Assembly (NCBI RefSeq): GCF_030689305.1
Contig: NZ_JAUYVM010000003.1
Span: forward strand, 186,001-250,000
Source: Vibrio penaeicida
Lineage (GTDB): Bacteria; Pseudomonadota; Gammaproteobacteria; Enterobacterales; Vibrionaceae
Length of the DNA: 64,000 nt
Reading direction: 5' to 3'
This document shows, piece after piece, positions 1-8,826 of the stretch; position 1 is the stretch's first letter; every line of letters starts with the position of its first letter. Both the position numbers and the translations under genes were made by a program. Under the pieces are notes generated by a model. That model saw only the letters and a list, made by a program, of their open reading frames with translations, was not told the origin of the DNA and did not search any database.

Positions 1-1
1 A

Positions 2-604
2 GCGGTTGAATCGGGGGCGAATTTCAGCGTAAACCCTTTCTATACGCATGTTTTGGCCGAGCTACATAGTGAGTTTGGTGTTGGTCAGGAAAGGGCGGAA
101 GTGATGTCACGAGGGCGTTCATTTATTGATGCTGGAGGCGTACTTTCTTTACATTCTGATGCTCCGATGGCACCTGCTCAGCCTCTGTATTTAGTTTGGG
201 CTGCCGTAAATCGCATTGGTTTGTCTGGTTCTACAGTGATGGGACCACAGGAAAAAATCACTGTCGATGAAGCTATGCGGGCGATAACGATTGATGCCGC
301 CTATACCGCTAGATTGGAGAACCAAATTGGAACAATTGAACCGGGAAAATACGCAGATTTCACCATATTGGATAGCAATCCGTACAAAGTGAACCCGAAA
401 AATATTCATGAAATAGGAGTGGAAGCGACGGTATATCGAGGTGTACCAGCCTTTATTGAAAACAGCAATTCTGGTCTGGCGCTTAGTGCAACCAATCAGC
501 ACGTCATGAGAACCTTGGCTATGCTTCCTGGTCACAGTCATAGCGATGAGTTTTGTACCACCAGTTTAATGTTTCAACAAGCCCTGACCGAAGCGGCTAA
601 ATAA
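2..604 (+). CDS. Amidohydrolase family protein, C-terminal part (cut by window start)
   Basis: The frame is open from base 2, so the true start lies outside the window; about 200 C-terminal residues are visible. The stretch LSLHSDAPMAP supplies the late metal-binding Asp of the amidohydrolase barrel. The segment IGTIEPGKYADFTILDSNPY is the usual C-terminal strand where the protein returns to its small beta-sandwich. The pattern fits the YtcJ-like amidohydrolase_3 group of metal-dependent hydrolases acting on amide or imidic bonds. The substrate cannot be told. The gene ends in a strong hairpin shared with the convergent acyltransferase gene. Confidence 0.75.
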   Translation, partial: AVESGANFSVNPFYTHVLAELHSEFGVGQERAEVMSRGRSFIDAGGVLSLHSDAPMAPAQPLYLVWAAVNRIGLSGSTVMGPQEKITVDEAMRAITIDAAYTARLENQIGTIEPGKYADFTILDSNPYKVNPKNIHEIGVEATVYRGVPAFIENSNSGLALSATNQHVMRTLAMLPGHSHSDEFCTTSLMFQQALTEAAK

Positions 605-619
605 AGTAAGTAAATCAAA

Positions 620-641
620 GAGGCAGCGAAATCGCTGCCTC
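620..641. terminator. Bidirectional hairpin terminator
   Basis: A perfect 10-bp stem (GAGGCAGCGA / TCGCTGCCTC) with a two-base loop lies between the amidohydrolase stop and the stop of the convergent acyltransferase gene. The T-tract is weak on both sides. Confidence 0.7.
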
Positions 642-662
642 AATTCTTATGTGTGACATGCT

Positions 663-1868
663 TTAATTGTCCGCTGAGGCTTTCGTCAATGTCGAACGCT
701 TTTCTTTACTTATTCCTCGTAACCAACGCTGCGCTGGGCGCTCGATACCGTGGTAACTCAACGTAGAAACAACAACGGTTATCGCAAGGAATACTGTGAT
801 GCCGATTAGTCCGGCTGTCCACGATGTCTGCTCATACCACCATGCTAGCGTTTCTGGAGCGATGTAATGAATCAGCTCTGTGCCCGCAAGCAGCAGTGCG
901 GCATGCCATAGATAAACAGAGTAAGAAATATCGCCAAGGAATTGGGTGAATCGGTTGTCCAATATTCGAATAAACATTTGCTTGGGTTGCATTTGAACAG
1001 CGGAAATACCCACCAATAACGTCATAAAGACGTAAGTCGACATAAGGGAAAGCTGGCTGGAACGAAAGTGCATAGAAAACACCACTCCTGCAATCATTGC
1101 CCAAACCCAGAATCCGCCCTGACACCTTGCCATCCAGCTCTTATTGATGTTGCTGCACATCCAAGCGCCCAACATAAACCCACTAGCTCCTCGAATTAGC
1201 GCTTCAGCAGACTTGGTGTGATCCAAACTGTTTGATTGTGCCACCAAAGCGTAAACCATAAGTAAAGCGAGAACGGGAATCGCATAGCTTCTGCCAAATG
1301 GTTTAAGTAACGAAGCTGCCATGGCTGGGAAGCATAAATACACTAACCACTCGATACTGAGTGACCACGACGATATGTTCCAACTAAGCCCGCCAGACGT
1401 TTCCATACTTTGCAGCATAAGTAGGTTTGAAAGAATAGCATCGCCACGATTATAAGGCCCTTCAAATGGTGCTTGTCCAGCGAGCCCCCAGCTTTCTGCC
1501 AACGGACCGGCATAAAAGAGAATGCCTTCACTGGCTTTAAAGCTTTCCCATGCAATGAGCGTTAATAAAGTAATAAGGAACAACGGATAAATACGGCTGA
1601 AACGGAGCCACATAAACTGACGCCAGTTGGTAAGAGTCACGCCATTCTTAAACGTATTCCGGTAGACATGAATCATCACGAATCCACTTAGGATGAAAAA
1701 CAGATCGACCCAGATATAGCCTCTTTCAAGGAAGTAGGTGTAATCCTTTATAGGGGATTTCCATTGTGGGAATAAAACAAGCCGCGCGTGATAGAGCACC
1801 ACAAACAAGGCAGCAAAACCTCGAAGTGGAGTCAGCAAAGGTAACGGACGTAAAGATGACGTAGCCAT
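663..1868 (-). CDS. Acyltransferase 3 (OafA/YrhL-type) membrane protein
   Basis: This 401-residue polytopic membrane protein begins LTPLRGFAALFVVLYHARLV and continues with GYIWVDLFFILSGFVMIHVYR, the two signature segments of the acyltransferase_3 family, including the conserved His after Tyr in the first helix. About ten hydrophobic helices follow. Members move acetyl or other acyl groups from the cytoplasm onto surface sugars such as O-antigen or exopolysaccharide. It stands alone, convergent with the amidohydrolase gene and divergent from a sugar acetyltransferase gene. The acceptor is unknown. Confidence 0.85.
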   Translation of the reverse strand: MATSSLRPLPLLTPLRGFAALFVVLYHARLVLFPQWKSPIKDYTYFLERGYIWVDLFFILSGFVMIHVYRNTFKNGVTLTNWRQFMWLRFSRIYPLFLITLLTLIAWESFKASEGILFYAGPLAESWGLAGQAPFEGPYNRGDAILSNLLMLQSMETSGGLSWNISSWSLSIEWLVYLCFPAMAASLLKPFGRSYAIPVLALLMVYALVAQSNSLDHTKSAEALIRGASGFMLGAWMCSNINKSWMARCQGGFWVWAMIAGVVFSMHFRSSQLSLMSTYVFMTLLVGISAVQMQPKQMFIRILDNRFTQFLGDISYSVYLWHAALLLAGTELIHYIAPETLAWWYEQTSWTAGLIGITVFLAITVVVSTLSYHGIERPAQRWLRGISKEKRSTLTKASADN

Positions 1869-2256
1869 AAAGACACCGGTTGTGTTTCTTATTGAGTAAA
1901 GTCAGTGTCTTACATCTAAGAAAAAGATTGCTAGTGGAGATTAGTTAAGCTTTGTTAATGTTTGGAGTTGCTTCGCGTTTCTATAAAATTAACAAGAAAC
2001 TGGCGAAGTGAATTATTAGGAAGTAGGTTCGCTTCTCTGAGTCCATCGGTAGCATCGCCCTTTGTGTTTTGCGATTGCGCAATAACCTCTCGAGAACTGG
2101 AGACAGGATATGTTCGTGCCGGAACTGGAATCGTTTGAAGTTAGCCAACCGGTGAGTTTGTCGGGTAATAATAATCCACAGTTAATTGATGTAGTTGATA
2201 TCTTTAAGCATTTAATTTCCTATAATGCCCTATTACTGACAATGATGGTGATCGTT

Positions 2257-2817
2257 ATGACTGAATTTGAAAAGATGTGTGCGGGTGTCGATTACGACGC
2301 TTTTAGCCCAGAGTTTGATGAGCTGAGAAATAACGCGTTCGAATTACTTCAAAAAATTAACCGCACGCAGTTCGAAGCAGGTAAACCTTATGTCGCTGAA
2401 CTTCTAAATAACGTAGGGGAAAACAGTATTATTTGCCCTCCTTTTCATTGTGAGTACGGAAAAACAATATCCATTGGTCACGATTCGTTTTTAAACATGG
2501 GCGTGACAATGTTGGACAACGCACCAATAACTATTGGTAATCATGTTTTAGTCGGTCCCAACACGCAGTTTTATACTCCAACTCACTCCCTTGAATACCA
2601 AAAACGCAGAAAATGGGAGATTATCTGTTTGCCTATCGTAGTTGAAGATGATGTATGGATCGGAGGGAATGTTGTGATTTGCCAAGGCGTGACTATTGGA
2701 GCGCGCTCAGTGGTTGCAGCAGGTTCAGTTGTGACCAAAGATGTTGCACCGGATACACTTGTAGGTGGGACGCCTGCAAAAGTAATCAAAGCGCTGAATG
2801 TTGAAGAATACGGCTAA
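2257..2817 (+). CDS. Maltose/galactoside O-acetyltransferase-like hexapeptide-repeat protein
   Basis: The reading frame is open from 2110, but the family N-terminus (MTEFEKMCAGVDYDAF, the Mac domain) starts at the ATG at 2257, giving 186 residues, the normal size. No strong ribosome binding site decides the start. The left-handed beta-helix is visible as hexapeptide turns (ITIGNHVLVGPNTQFYTPTH, then DDVWIGGNVVICQGVTIG, then SVVAAGSVVTKDV). The catalytic His lies in the TPTHS motif. Proteins of this type use acetyl-CoA to acetylate the 6-hydroxyl of glucosides or galactosides in the cytoplasm. The C-terminus ends in the usual GTPAKVI segment. Confidence 0.85.
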   Translation: MTEFEKMCAGVDYDAFSPEFDELRNNAFELLQKINRTQFEAGKPYVAELLNNVGENSIICPPFHCEYGKTISIGHDSFLNMGVTMLDNAPITIGNHVLVGPNTQFYTPTHSLEYQKRRKWEIICLPIVVEDDVWIGGNVVICQGVTIGARSVVAAGSVVTKDVAPDTLVGGTPAKVIKALNVEEYG

Positions 2818-2912
2818 CAAGTTGAGCTAAACCCCATTTGGTATTGGATTGGTTGTTCTACACATTGGATTAGCAGTAATGTAAGCGTCTGACGTGAAAA
2901 AGGAACCACGGC

Positions 2913-3869
2913 ATGAAAAAAATCCTTCTACTTTCGTTTTCGGGGTTCGTGTTAATCGCCATCATTGCCTATACGGTTACGCCGATTCCGACACTCTTTC
3001 GATATGTGGCTAGTGCAGAACGAAGCATGGCAGGTCTAGAGCTTAAGAAAATCCAAGTTGGTGAACTCGATATCGAGTACCTTCGTGGGGGAAGCGGTCC
3101 TCCTCTCGTGCTGCTTCATGGCTTTGGCGCAGACAAGGACAATTGGGTTCGAATATCCGGCGATCTCGTGAGTGACTTTGATGTTATCGCGATTGATTTA
3201 CCAGGCTTTGGGAACAGCACGCAGAATATCGCATTGGATTATGATGTGCTCTCGCAAGTTAAGAGGGTGAAGCGAATAACAGAGGCTTTGAATCTCACAG
3301 AGTTTAATCTAGCGGGCAGCTCAATGGGTGGATACATAGCAGGGAACTTTGCGGCTCAATACCCCAATACTGTGGAACATTTATGGCTTATTAGCCCCTT
3401 TGGTGTAGAAGATTCGGAGGTTAGCGAGATGTTTGTTGCTACCAAGAAAGGGCTTAACCCAATGGTTTTACCCCGAACAGAAGCCGAGTTTATGGAACTG
3501 CTCGATTTTCTGTTTGTTGAACCGCCATTTATCCCTTCACCCATCGTGCACCATTTGGCAGGTAAAGCGAAAGAAAGAGTCGAGATAAACACCAAAATCT
3601 TCGAGCAAATACATCGAATGAATGATGGCGAGCCCCGCCCTGATTTACCGTTGGATAGTGTTTTAGAAAATTACGGTGGTTCAATACTGATCACATGGGG
3701 CGAGAAAGACAGAGTGCTGCACGTTTCGGGTGCGTCGGTTTTGAAGCAAGTTATCCCGCATGCCCAACTGGATATCGCCTCTGACGTTGGCCATTTGCCT
3801 ATGGTAGAAACCCCTTCAGAAACCGCACAATCGTTCCTGTCTTTTGCTACAAGCACGTATACAAATTAA
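2913..3869 (+). CDS. Alpha/beta hydrolase with N-terminal membrane anchor
   Basis: The 318-residue protein opens with a hydrophobic segment (residues 3-25), either a signal anchor or an uncleaved signal peptide. The hydrolase fold follows: oxyanion strand LVLLHGFGADKDNW, nucleophile elbow GSSMGGY (Ser), acid in WGEKDRV (Asp) and DVGHLPM (His), so the triad looks complete. It resembles lipases and esterases exported to the periplasmic face. It stands between the sugar acetyltransferase gene and the convergent TetR gene. The substrate is unknown. Confidence 0.8.
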   Translation: MKKILLLSFSGFVLIAIIAYTVTPIPTLFRYVASAERSMAGLELKKIQVGELDIEYLRGGSGPPLVLLHGFGADKDNWVRISGDLVSDFDVIAIDLPGFGNSTQNIALDYDVLSQVKRVKRITEALNLTEFNLAGSSMGGYIAGNFAAQYPNTVEHLWLISPFGVEDSEVSEMFVATKKGLNPMVLPRTEAEFMELLDFLFVEPPFIPSPIVHHLAGKAKERVEINTKIFEQIHRMNDGEPRPDLPLDSVLENYGGSILITWGEKDRVLHVSGASVLKQVIPHAQLDIASDVGHLPMVETPSETAQSFLSFATSTYTN

Positions 3870-3949
3870 TAGAATCAAGGGCAGTCCGTTGTTGGCTGCT
3901 TTTCTTCTTTTCATCAGAAGCCATAGAGAAACTAAAATATATTGTGTTA

Positions 3950-4501
3950 TTAAGAACAAAGTACTTTTAAAACAGCTTTGCTTTTCGCGCACACTTCGGT
4001 GCCTTGGTGAGTCATGTAAGCGGTAGTGATAGCACCTTCCTTCATAATGCAGATCGCAGCAAGGAGGTGGGGATTTTCATTGCTGAGTTTACTTTCTATG
4101 AGTTGTTTTACTTCCCTTTTATGGAAGGTGCAATACTGCAGAATATCGCTCTCAATGTTACTGAATTCTGCTGAGGTATTGATAAAAAAACAGCCTCTAA
4201 ACTTACCTAAACCTTTTGCATTTCCGTCAAACCATTGCGCTAACCCATCAAATAAATCATCAATCAATTCTTGGTCGGACTCTGCCTTTTGTAATACCAC
4301 CTCTAACCACTGCATAAAGCGTGAATGCCTTTGCTCTAACGCAGCAAGAATCAATGCGTCTTTGCTTTCAAAATGGCTGTAAAGCGTTCTTTTGGCGACA
4401 CCAGACACTTTTAAAACTTCATTAATACCAATCTCATGAATGCCTTGATGGTAGAAAAGATCGAGCGCGGTATCGATCAGCAGTTGACGTTTTTTACTCA
4501 T
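3950..4501 (-). CDS. TetR-family transcriptional regulator
   Basis: I chose the ATG at 4501, giving MSKKRQLLIDTALDLFYHQG. It follows an AGGCGAG ribosome binding site and leaves the normal TetR N-terminus; a start 21 bases upstream is also possible. The helix-turn-helix is GINEVLKVSGVAKRTLYSHF, canonical for the family. The C-terminal ligand domain is unremarkable. It is divergent from the HPP-family gene, and the 115-bp gap holds two palindromes matching a TetR operator. Autoregulation and repression of the HPP gene are inferred. Confidence 0.9.
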   Translation of the reverse strand: MSKKRQLLIDTALDLFYHQGIHEIGINEVLKVSGVAKRTLYSHFESKDALILAALEQRHSRFMQWLEVVLQKAESDQELIDDLFDGLAQWFDGNAKGLGKFRGCFFINTSAEFSNIESDILQYCTFHKREVKQLIESKLSNENPHLLAAICIMKEGAITTAYMTHQGTEVCAKSKAVLKVLCS

Positions 4502-4540
4502 AACTCGCCTACGTGGTTTCAAAGAGAAGACAAAAAGAGT

Positions 4541-4593
4541 TTGACAAAAGTAGACAGAGTTGTCTATTTTATTTTGTAGACAAGTCGGTCTAC
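4541..4593 (+). promoter_or_regulatory. Promoter and two TetR operators upstream of the HPP gene
   Basis: A -35 box TTGACA (4541-4546) is followed 18 bp later by TATTTT (4565-4570). Two inverted repeats overlap or follow it: GTAGAC-N6-GTCTAT at 4550-4567 and the perfect GTAGAC-N6-GTCTAC at 4576-4593, with centres 26 bp apart. The first covers the promoter spacer, so a bound repressor would block RNA polymerase. The divergent TetR protein is the obvious ligand-controlled binder. Confidence 0.75.
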
Positions 4594-4616
4594 TTTTTTG
4601 TTTTTAGTGAGATGAT

Positions 4617-5072
4617 ATGAACAATTCTTTAATTTCTTGTATAGCGGGGGTGGGGGCAGCATTCGCTATTGGTGTTTTAACGCACATGGAAGCATCAATA
4701 ACCGAAGTTGCGTTGGTAATGGCGCCTTTCGGGGCGACAACGGTCCTCGTTTTTGGCTTACCCAATAGCCCGTTAGCCCAACCTAAAAATGTTGTACTGG
4801 GGCATTTGATTACCGCCTTAATCGGGGTGATTTTTACGCAATGGATTGGGGTAACGCCATTAACGTTAGCGATAGCGACGGGGTTAGGCGTGTCTATGAT
4901 GTTACTAACGAAAACGACTCACCCGCCTGCTGGTGCGAACCCAATACTTATTATGTTATCTGGGCAAAGCTGGTGGTTTTTGATCTTCCCTGTTCTGAGT
5001 GGGGCGTTGATCATTGTCGCTGTAGGTAAGCTGTTTCAATTACTGCAAGGTCGCTTACTCAACAGACCCTAG
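4617..5072 (+). CDS. HPP-family membrane protein
   Basis: This is a 151-residue integral membrane protein with about four hydrophobic helices and the family signature HPPAGANP near residue 107. HPP proteins have been linked in plants and cyanobacteria to nitrite transport, but bacterial roles are mostly untested. The gene is controlled by the twin TetR operator just upstream. Its stop overlaps that of the convergent MFS gene by a few bases. Confidence 0.85.
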   Translation: MNNSLISCIAGVGAAFAIGVLTHMEASITEVALVMAPFGATTVLVFGLPNSPLAQPKNVVLGHLITALIGVIFTQWIGVTPLTLAIATGLGVSMMLLTKTTHPPAGANPILIMLSGQSWWFLIFPVLSGALIIVAVGKLFQLLQGRLLNRP

Positions 5073-6274
5073 TGCTTGCCATAATATCGGTGAAGCTGGC
5101 TAATAGCAGCGACCCCCAACACGATGAGTAAACTAGCCCATAACGTTGTTTGGGGAGAGCGCTCTGCCAACACTCCAGCGAGATAGCTACCAATAGAGAC
5201 AGCCCCAATTTTCATTGCGGCAATCCACATAAAGACCTGAGAAGCACTTTGTGGAGGGGCATATTCCGTCCTTGCTGCCAAAGTTGCAGCAAAGAAAAAG
5301 GCGTTGGCAATGCCACAAATCAGAAAAGCCCCGAGCCCTAATGAATAGGACGAGGCAGTCACGATAAGCAAGATCCCTCCAGCAACACCGAGGGCAGAGG
5401 TTGTCATGCTAGGATCGGCTTCCTTCTGATTTGGTCGTCGGATTAAAAACAGGGAACCTAGCAAGTTACCGATTCCATAACCACTCACAAGAGTCGCGGT
5501 ACTGGCTGGGTCTTGCTGCCAGCCAGACACCAAAAAGATGGCGCAAATGGGTAACGCCGCCAAAGAAAAAGAAGTGGCCATGGTTAGGTAGAGGGTTCGG
5601 CTCAACGCACCGTTTTGAAGGATTTGCTTTGCGACAACGGCAACGGTTGGCACTGTTTGCCTGTCGTTGGCTTGTTTTTCATGTTTAGGAAGCCTCATCA
5701 CCAAAAGGGCGGTGATCAACGGCAGTATTGCGATGGTCGCCACGGCTACCTGAGCATTGAAGTTTTTGGTAAGTAGAGCCACCAGTATGGGACCAATGGT
5801 TGTGCCTATGGCATAACAAGCGACATCCCACCCTTGCGCTTTTCTTCTTAACTGCTGGTTGGCTTTAAACAGGTGATTAAGTTGTCCGCTAATACCGCCC
5901 ATCAAAAAAGGAGCGGAACCACCGCAAACAGCTAAAATTACAGCCAATATAGGGTACGGAAGTGTAGGGAAAAGTAGGGCTGCCAACAGTAAAAACGCAC
6001 TGTAGCAGCAAGCGGCAAAAGCGATTAACTTGCGTGAATCGGTCACTGTATCCAAGAAGCGTCCCCAGATGGGACCCAGTAAATGCGGAGCCGTAAGGCA
6101 CGCGGCAAATATGCCTATCTGTTGACCGTTAATCCCATTTTCGGCAGCCAAAATCAAAATGCCGACGGTCGCGGCACCTGTCGCTGTTCGCGCAAAACTG
6201 GCAAGAATGGCGAAAAGAGTAAGCAGAGCAGAAGTGTTATTAAGCTCAGGGTGTTTTTTGCTTATACCGTCCAT
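5069..6274 (-). CDS. MFS transporter
   Basis: The ATG at 6274 follows AGGAG with a 7-8 base gap and gives about 401 residues; an upstream in-frame ATG at 6295 lacks this site. Roughly twelve hydrophobic helices and the loop 2-3 motif (GPIWGRFLDTVTDSRKL, matching GxxxDRxGRR) identify the major facilitator superfamily. It lies 42 bp downstream of the DapA-like gene on the same strand, so the two are probably co-transcribed. Export or import of the aldolase product or substrate is a reasonable inference, but the compound is unknown. Confidence 0.85.
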   Translation of the reverse strand: MDGISKKHPELNNTSALLTLFAILASFARTATGAATVGILILAAENGINGQQIGIFAACLTAPHLLGPIWGRFLDTVTDSRKLIAFAACCYSAFLLLAALLFPTLPYPILAVILAVCGGSAPFLMGGISGQLNHLFKANQQLRRKAQGWDVACYAIGTTIGPILVALLTKNFNAQVAVATIAILPLITALLVMRLPKHEKQANDRQTVPTVAVVAKQILQNGALSRTLYLTMATSFSLAALPICAIFLVSGWQQDPASTATLVSGYGIGNLLGSLFLIRRPNQKEADPSMTTSALGVAGGILLIVTASSYSLGLGAFLICGIANAFFFAATLAARTEYAPPQSASQVFMWIAAMKIGAVSIGSYLAGVLAERSPQTTLWASLLIVLGVAAISQLHRYYGKH

Positions 6275-6316
6275 ACTTTTGCTCCTACTCTTCATTTTTT
6301 TCTTTTTTCTTGAGTT

Positions 6317-7207
6317 TTATATCAGTTCTAACTCTGAAATAAGCTTGTGAAGGATTGCCTGCGACTCGGTGTTAAGCCCAGTGAGTGGTGCGGGCAAACA
6401 CGGCGTTTCGGCATACCCTAATATTTCTGCGGCAGATGCCATCACTCGCATTCCGCCCAGATTTTCAGAGAATAGATCCCACAAAGGATCAAATTTCTGT
6501 GAAAGCTCTGTGGCTTGCTTGGAATTACATTGTTGAGCTCGATAGAAGATATGCTGGGCAGTACGAGGGAAAAGCCCCGCCAGCACGGAATACCAGATAT
6601 CGCAGCCCGATTGGATACCTGAAGGGGCAAAAACATCACCGCTCACACCAATAGTTACATCGGAAGGCAGAATAGCTTTGAGCTGCTGGATTCGTTGTTC
6701 TCCATTTTTTTCAAATGGCATACCCGGGAACTTGATCGATTTGATCATTTTCAACTTTGCGATTTCAGTGTGAAGTTCGTCAGTGAAAGTGAAGTGGGTT
6801 GCGGGTGGATTATCGTAAACGCAAATCGGTACAGACACTTGTTCTGCAACCTGTCGGTACAATTCATACACTTCTTCTTGGGTTAATCGCTGATAAGAAA
6901 GGGGAGCAAGTAGAAGCCCTTTCACACCCAAATTTTCGGCTTGCTCGGCATTGGCGAGTACATCCCTTAGCCTCAATGAGCCAATGCCTGCAAGTACGGG
7001 TATATGACCAGCGTGTTCTACAGCTATTTGGATTGCCTGTTCTTTCTCCTTAGTATTCAAATAAGGGTATAAACCAGTCGAACCGAGCGCACAGATAGAA
7101 TCAATTTGAGCGTCGGCCAAGCGATTAATAAGGTTAGCGTAGGCTGAGTGATCTATTTGGTCGTCAGTAAAAGGAGTGATAGGGAAGCCACTTAATCCAG
7201 TAAACAT
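6317..7207 (-). CDS. Dihydrodipicolinate synthase (DapA) family aldolase/lyase
   Basis: The start at 7207 follows AAAGGAAT and gives 296 residues, the normal DapA-family length; the open frame extends upstream to 7291 without a matching site. The TIM barrel shows ALGSTGLYPYLN in place of the usual GTTGE loop, YDNPPATHF (the Tyr of the catalytic relay) and KSIKFPG, which carries the Schiff-base Lys. The altered loop argues against lysine biosynthesis and for a related pyruvate-forming or pyruvate-using lyase. It is divergent from a MocR regulator, with three operator-like repeats between them, and is followed by an MFS transporter. Confidence 0.85.
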   Translation of the reverse strand: MFTGLSGFPITPFTDDQIDHSAYANLINRLADAQIDSICALGSTGLYPYLNTKEKEQAIQIAVEHAGHIPVLAGIGSLRLRDVLANAEQAENLGVKGLLLAPLSYQRLTQEEVYELYRQVAEQVSVPICVYDNPPATHFTFTDELHTEIAKLKMIKSIKFPGMPFEKNGEQRIQQLKAILPSDVTIGVSGDVFAPSGIQSGCDIWYSVLAGLFPRTAQHIFYRAQQCNSKQATELSQKFDPLWDLFSENLGGMRVMASAAEILGYAETPCLPAPLTGLNTESQAILHKLISELELI

Positions 7208-7312
7208 ATCGCGTATTCCTTTAAGCGTTAGTGGTAGAGAGGAATTTAAATGTTTGAACTCATGCATAAAGGGATACACAGCATCCTGCAAAGGAAAGAT
7301 CAGAGTGGTATC

Positions 7313-7366
7313 ATTGTCCTAGTGCGAAACATTTATTGTCATAGTTCAATAAGTATATTGTCATAG
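7313..7366. promoter_or_regulatory. Three direct operator repeats at exact 22-bp spacing
   Basis: ATTGTCCTAG (7313-7322), ATTGTCATAG (7335-7344) and ATTGTCATAG (7357-7366) recur with starts exactly 22 bp apart, two helical turns, so all face the same side of the DNA. MocR/PdxR regulators are known to bind direct repeats of this kind. The last copy ends 7 bases before the mocR start, which suggests autorepression together with control of the divergent DapA-like gene. Confidence 0.75.
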
Positions 7367-7373
7367 GACAAAG

Positions 7374-8672
7374 ATGAAAATCAAGATAAAAGGACAAACT
7401 GGCCAAGAAATTTTTGAGTCGGTTCGATCGCTCATTGCTTCTGGAGAGCTTGAAGAGGGCTGTGCTTTGCCCCCAGTTAGGGAACTGGCTCAAGAAGTGG
7501 GCGTGAATAGAAATACGGTTGCTGGTGTTTATCAACGCTTGGTGAAAGCGGGCTTGGCGGAAACCAAAGGCCGGTTGGGAACTAGGGTAAAAGCTCGGCA
7601 AGCAGCCGGTCAGCATGACGGGGTAACCGAAACTCAATTGGTGGATCTGGCGGATGGAAACTTAAAACGAGAGTGGCTCCCCGATCTAAACCAAGTTGCC
7701 CAACAAAGTAATTTTAAGCAGTTTGTTTATGGTGAATCCCCTATTTTGCCGGAAATGGAAGAATATGGCAGAGGGTGTTTTAAAGCGGATTGCCCTGAAG
7801 AAATGGGGTTCTCGATAACAGGTGGAGCCGTCGACTCATTAGAGCGTTTGTTGGCTACCCATTTGCTACTCGGTGACAAAATTGCCGTAGAAGACCCGTG
7901 TTATCTCGGGTCAGCTAATGCTATTCAACTTGCGAGTATGGTTGCCGTCGGAGCCAATATGGACGGCGATGGTATGCTGCCGGATGAACTCGAAGCCCAG
8001 CTAAAAAAAGGAGCGCGAGCGGTGCTCTTTACGCCTAGAGCGCAAAACCCGACGGGGTGTTGCTACAGCGAAAAACGCGCCCAAGAAATTCGTGATGTGC
8101 TTACTCGTTACCCCAATGTGCTTGTGTTGGTGGATGATCACTATGCGCTACTTTCTACCAGCGAATACCAGAACCTGATCCCAGATAATGCACAGTATTG
8201 GGCTGTGTACCGCTCAGTTTCCAAAGGGTTAGGTCCAGATATTCGACTGGCATTTGTTGCCGCAGATTTGGTGACGACAAAGCGGCTACAAAGTCGTTTG
8301 ATTCCGGGTATGACATGGGTAAGTCGCATTTTACAATCTATGGTTCTCACCGCATTACAGTCTGAGTCGGTTCAAAAGCAACTTGTTGATACGAGCGAGA
8401 AGTGTCGTCAGAGCCGATTATGGTTGATCCAAGCGTTGGCGAAACATGGATTATCCATTCGAGAGGATATTGAAGGAGTGAATGTTTGGGTGCCAGTGAA
8501 AGGTGATAGTCAGGCTTGTGCCTATGAATTGTCTAAATTGGGTTGGTTAGTCAGACCAGGAAGTTTGTATGATATCGATAGCCAATCGAAAGGGTTACGA
8601 ATTACAACGGTAAAACTGAATAAGCAACAAGCCCAGCAACTGGCGAAAGATATCGTCTCGGTTTGCCTGTAA
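7374..8672 (+). CDS. MocR-type (GntR/aminotransferase) transcriptional regulator
   Basis: The 432-residue protein has an N-terminal winged helix of GntR type (residues 1-75; LPPVRELAQEVGVNRNTVAGVYQRLV). A linker joins it to a fold-type I aminotransferase domain. In that domain TPRAQNPTG and LVLVDDHYALL match the cofactor pocket, and SVSKGLGPDIRLAF carries the PLP-binding Lys. Proteins like this (PdxR, GabR, TauR) sense amino-acid-like ligands or PLP. The divergent DapA-like gene is the likely target. Confidence 0.9.
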   Translation: MKIKIKGQTGQEIFESVRSLIASGELEEGCALPPVRELAQEVGVNRNTVAGVYQRLVKAGLAETKGRLGTRVKARQAAGQHDGVTETQLVDLADGNLKREWLPDLNQVAQQSNFKQFVYGESPILPEMEEYGRGCFKADCPEEMGFSITGGAVDSLERLLATHLLLGDKIAVEDPCYLGSANAIQLASMVAVGANMDGDGMLPDELEAQLKKGARAVLFTPRAQNPTGCCYSEKRAQEIRDVLTRYPNVLVLVDDHYALLSTSEYQNLIPDNAQYWAVYRSVSKGLGPDIRLAFVAADLVTTKRLQSRLIPGMTWVSRILQSMVLTALQSESVQKQLVDTSEKCRQSRLWLIQALAKHGLSIREDIEGVNVWVPVKGDSQACAYELSKLGWLVRPGSLYDIDSQSKGLRITTVKLNKQQAQQLAKDIVSVCL

Positions 8673-8675
8673 CCA

Positions 8676-8739
8676 TTTCCTACGGCGAGAGTATTGCCGT
8701 AGGAAATACAAAAGGAGCTTAGCGGTAAGCTAAGCTCCT
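8676..8739. terminator. Two tandem hairpin terminators
   Basis: The first hairpin is a perfect 11-bp stem (8676-8686 with 8696-8706, 9-base loop). The second is an 11-bp stem (8713-8723 with 8729-8739, 5-base loop). Both lie after the mocR stop and before the convergent serine hydrolase gene. Neither has a long T-run. Confidence 0.6.
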
Positions 8740-8826
8740 AATGAATTTTCTGTATTTAAGGTATTGATAAAGCGAAATTTTGAGGCGACTAAGGTATGGC
8801 GGCTAATCTATGTTTCCACCATCCCA

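Noticed and set aside
3844..4382. Plus-strand frames around the TetR gene
   Set aside because: They lie antisense to a clear TetR gene and have no protein-like features.
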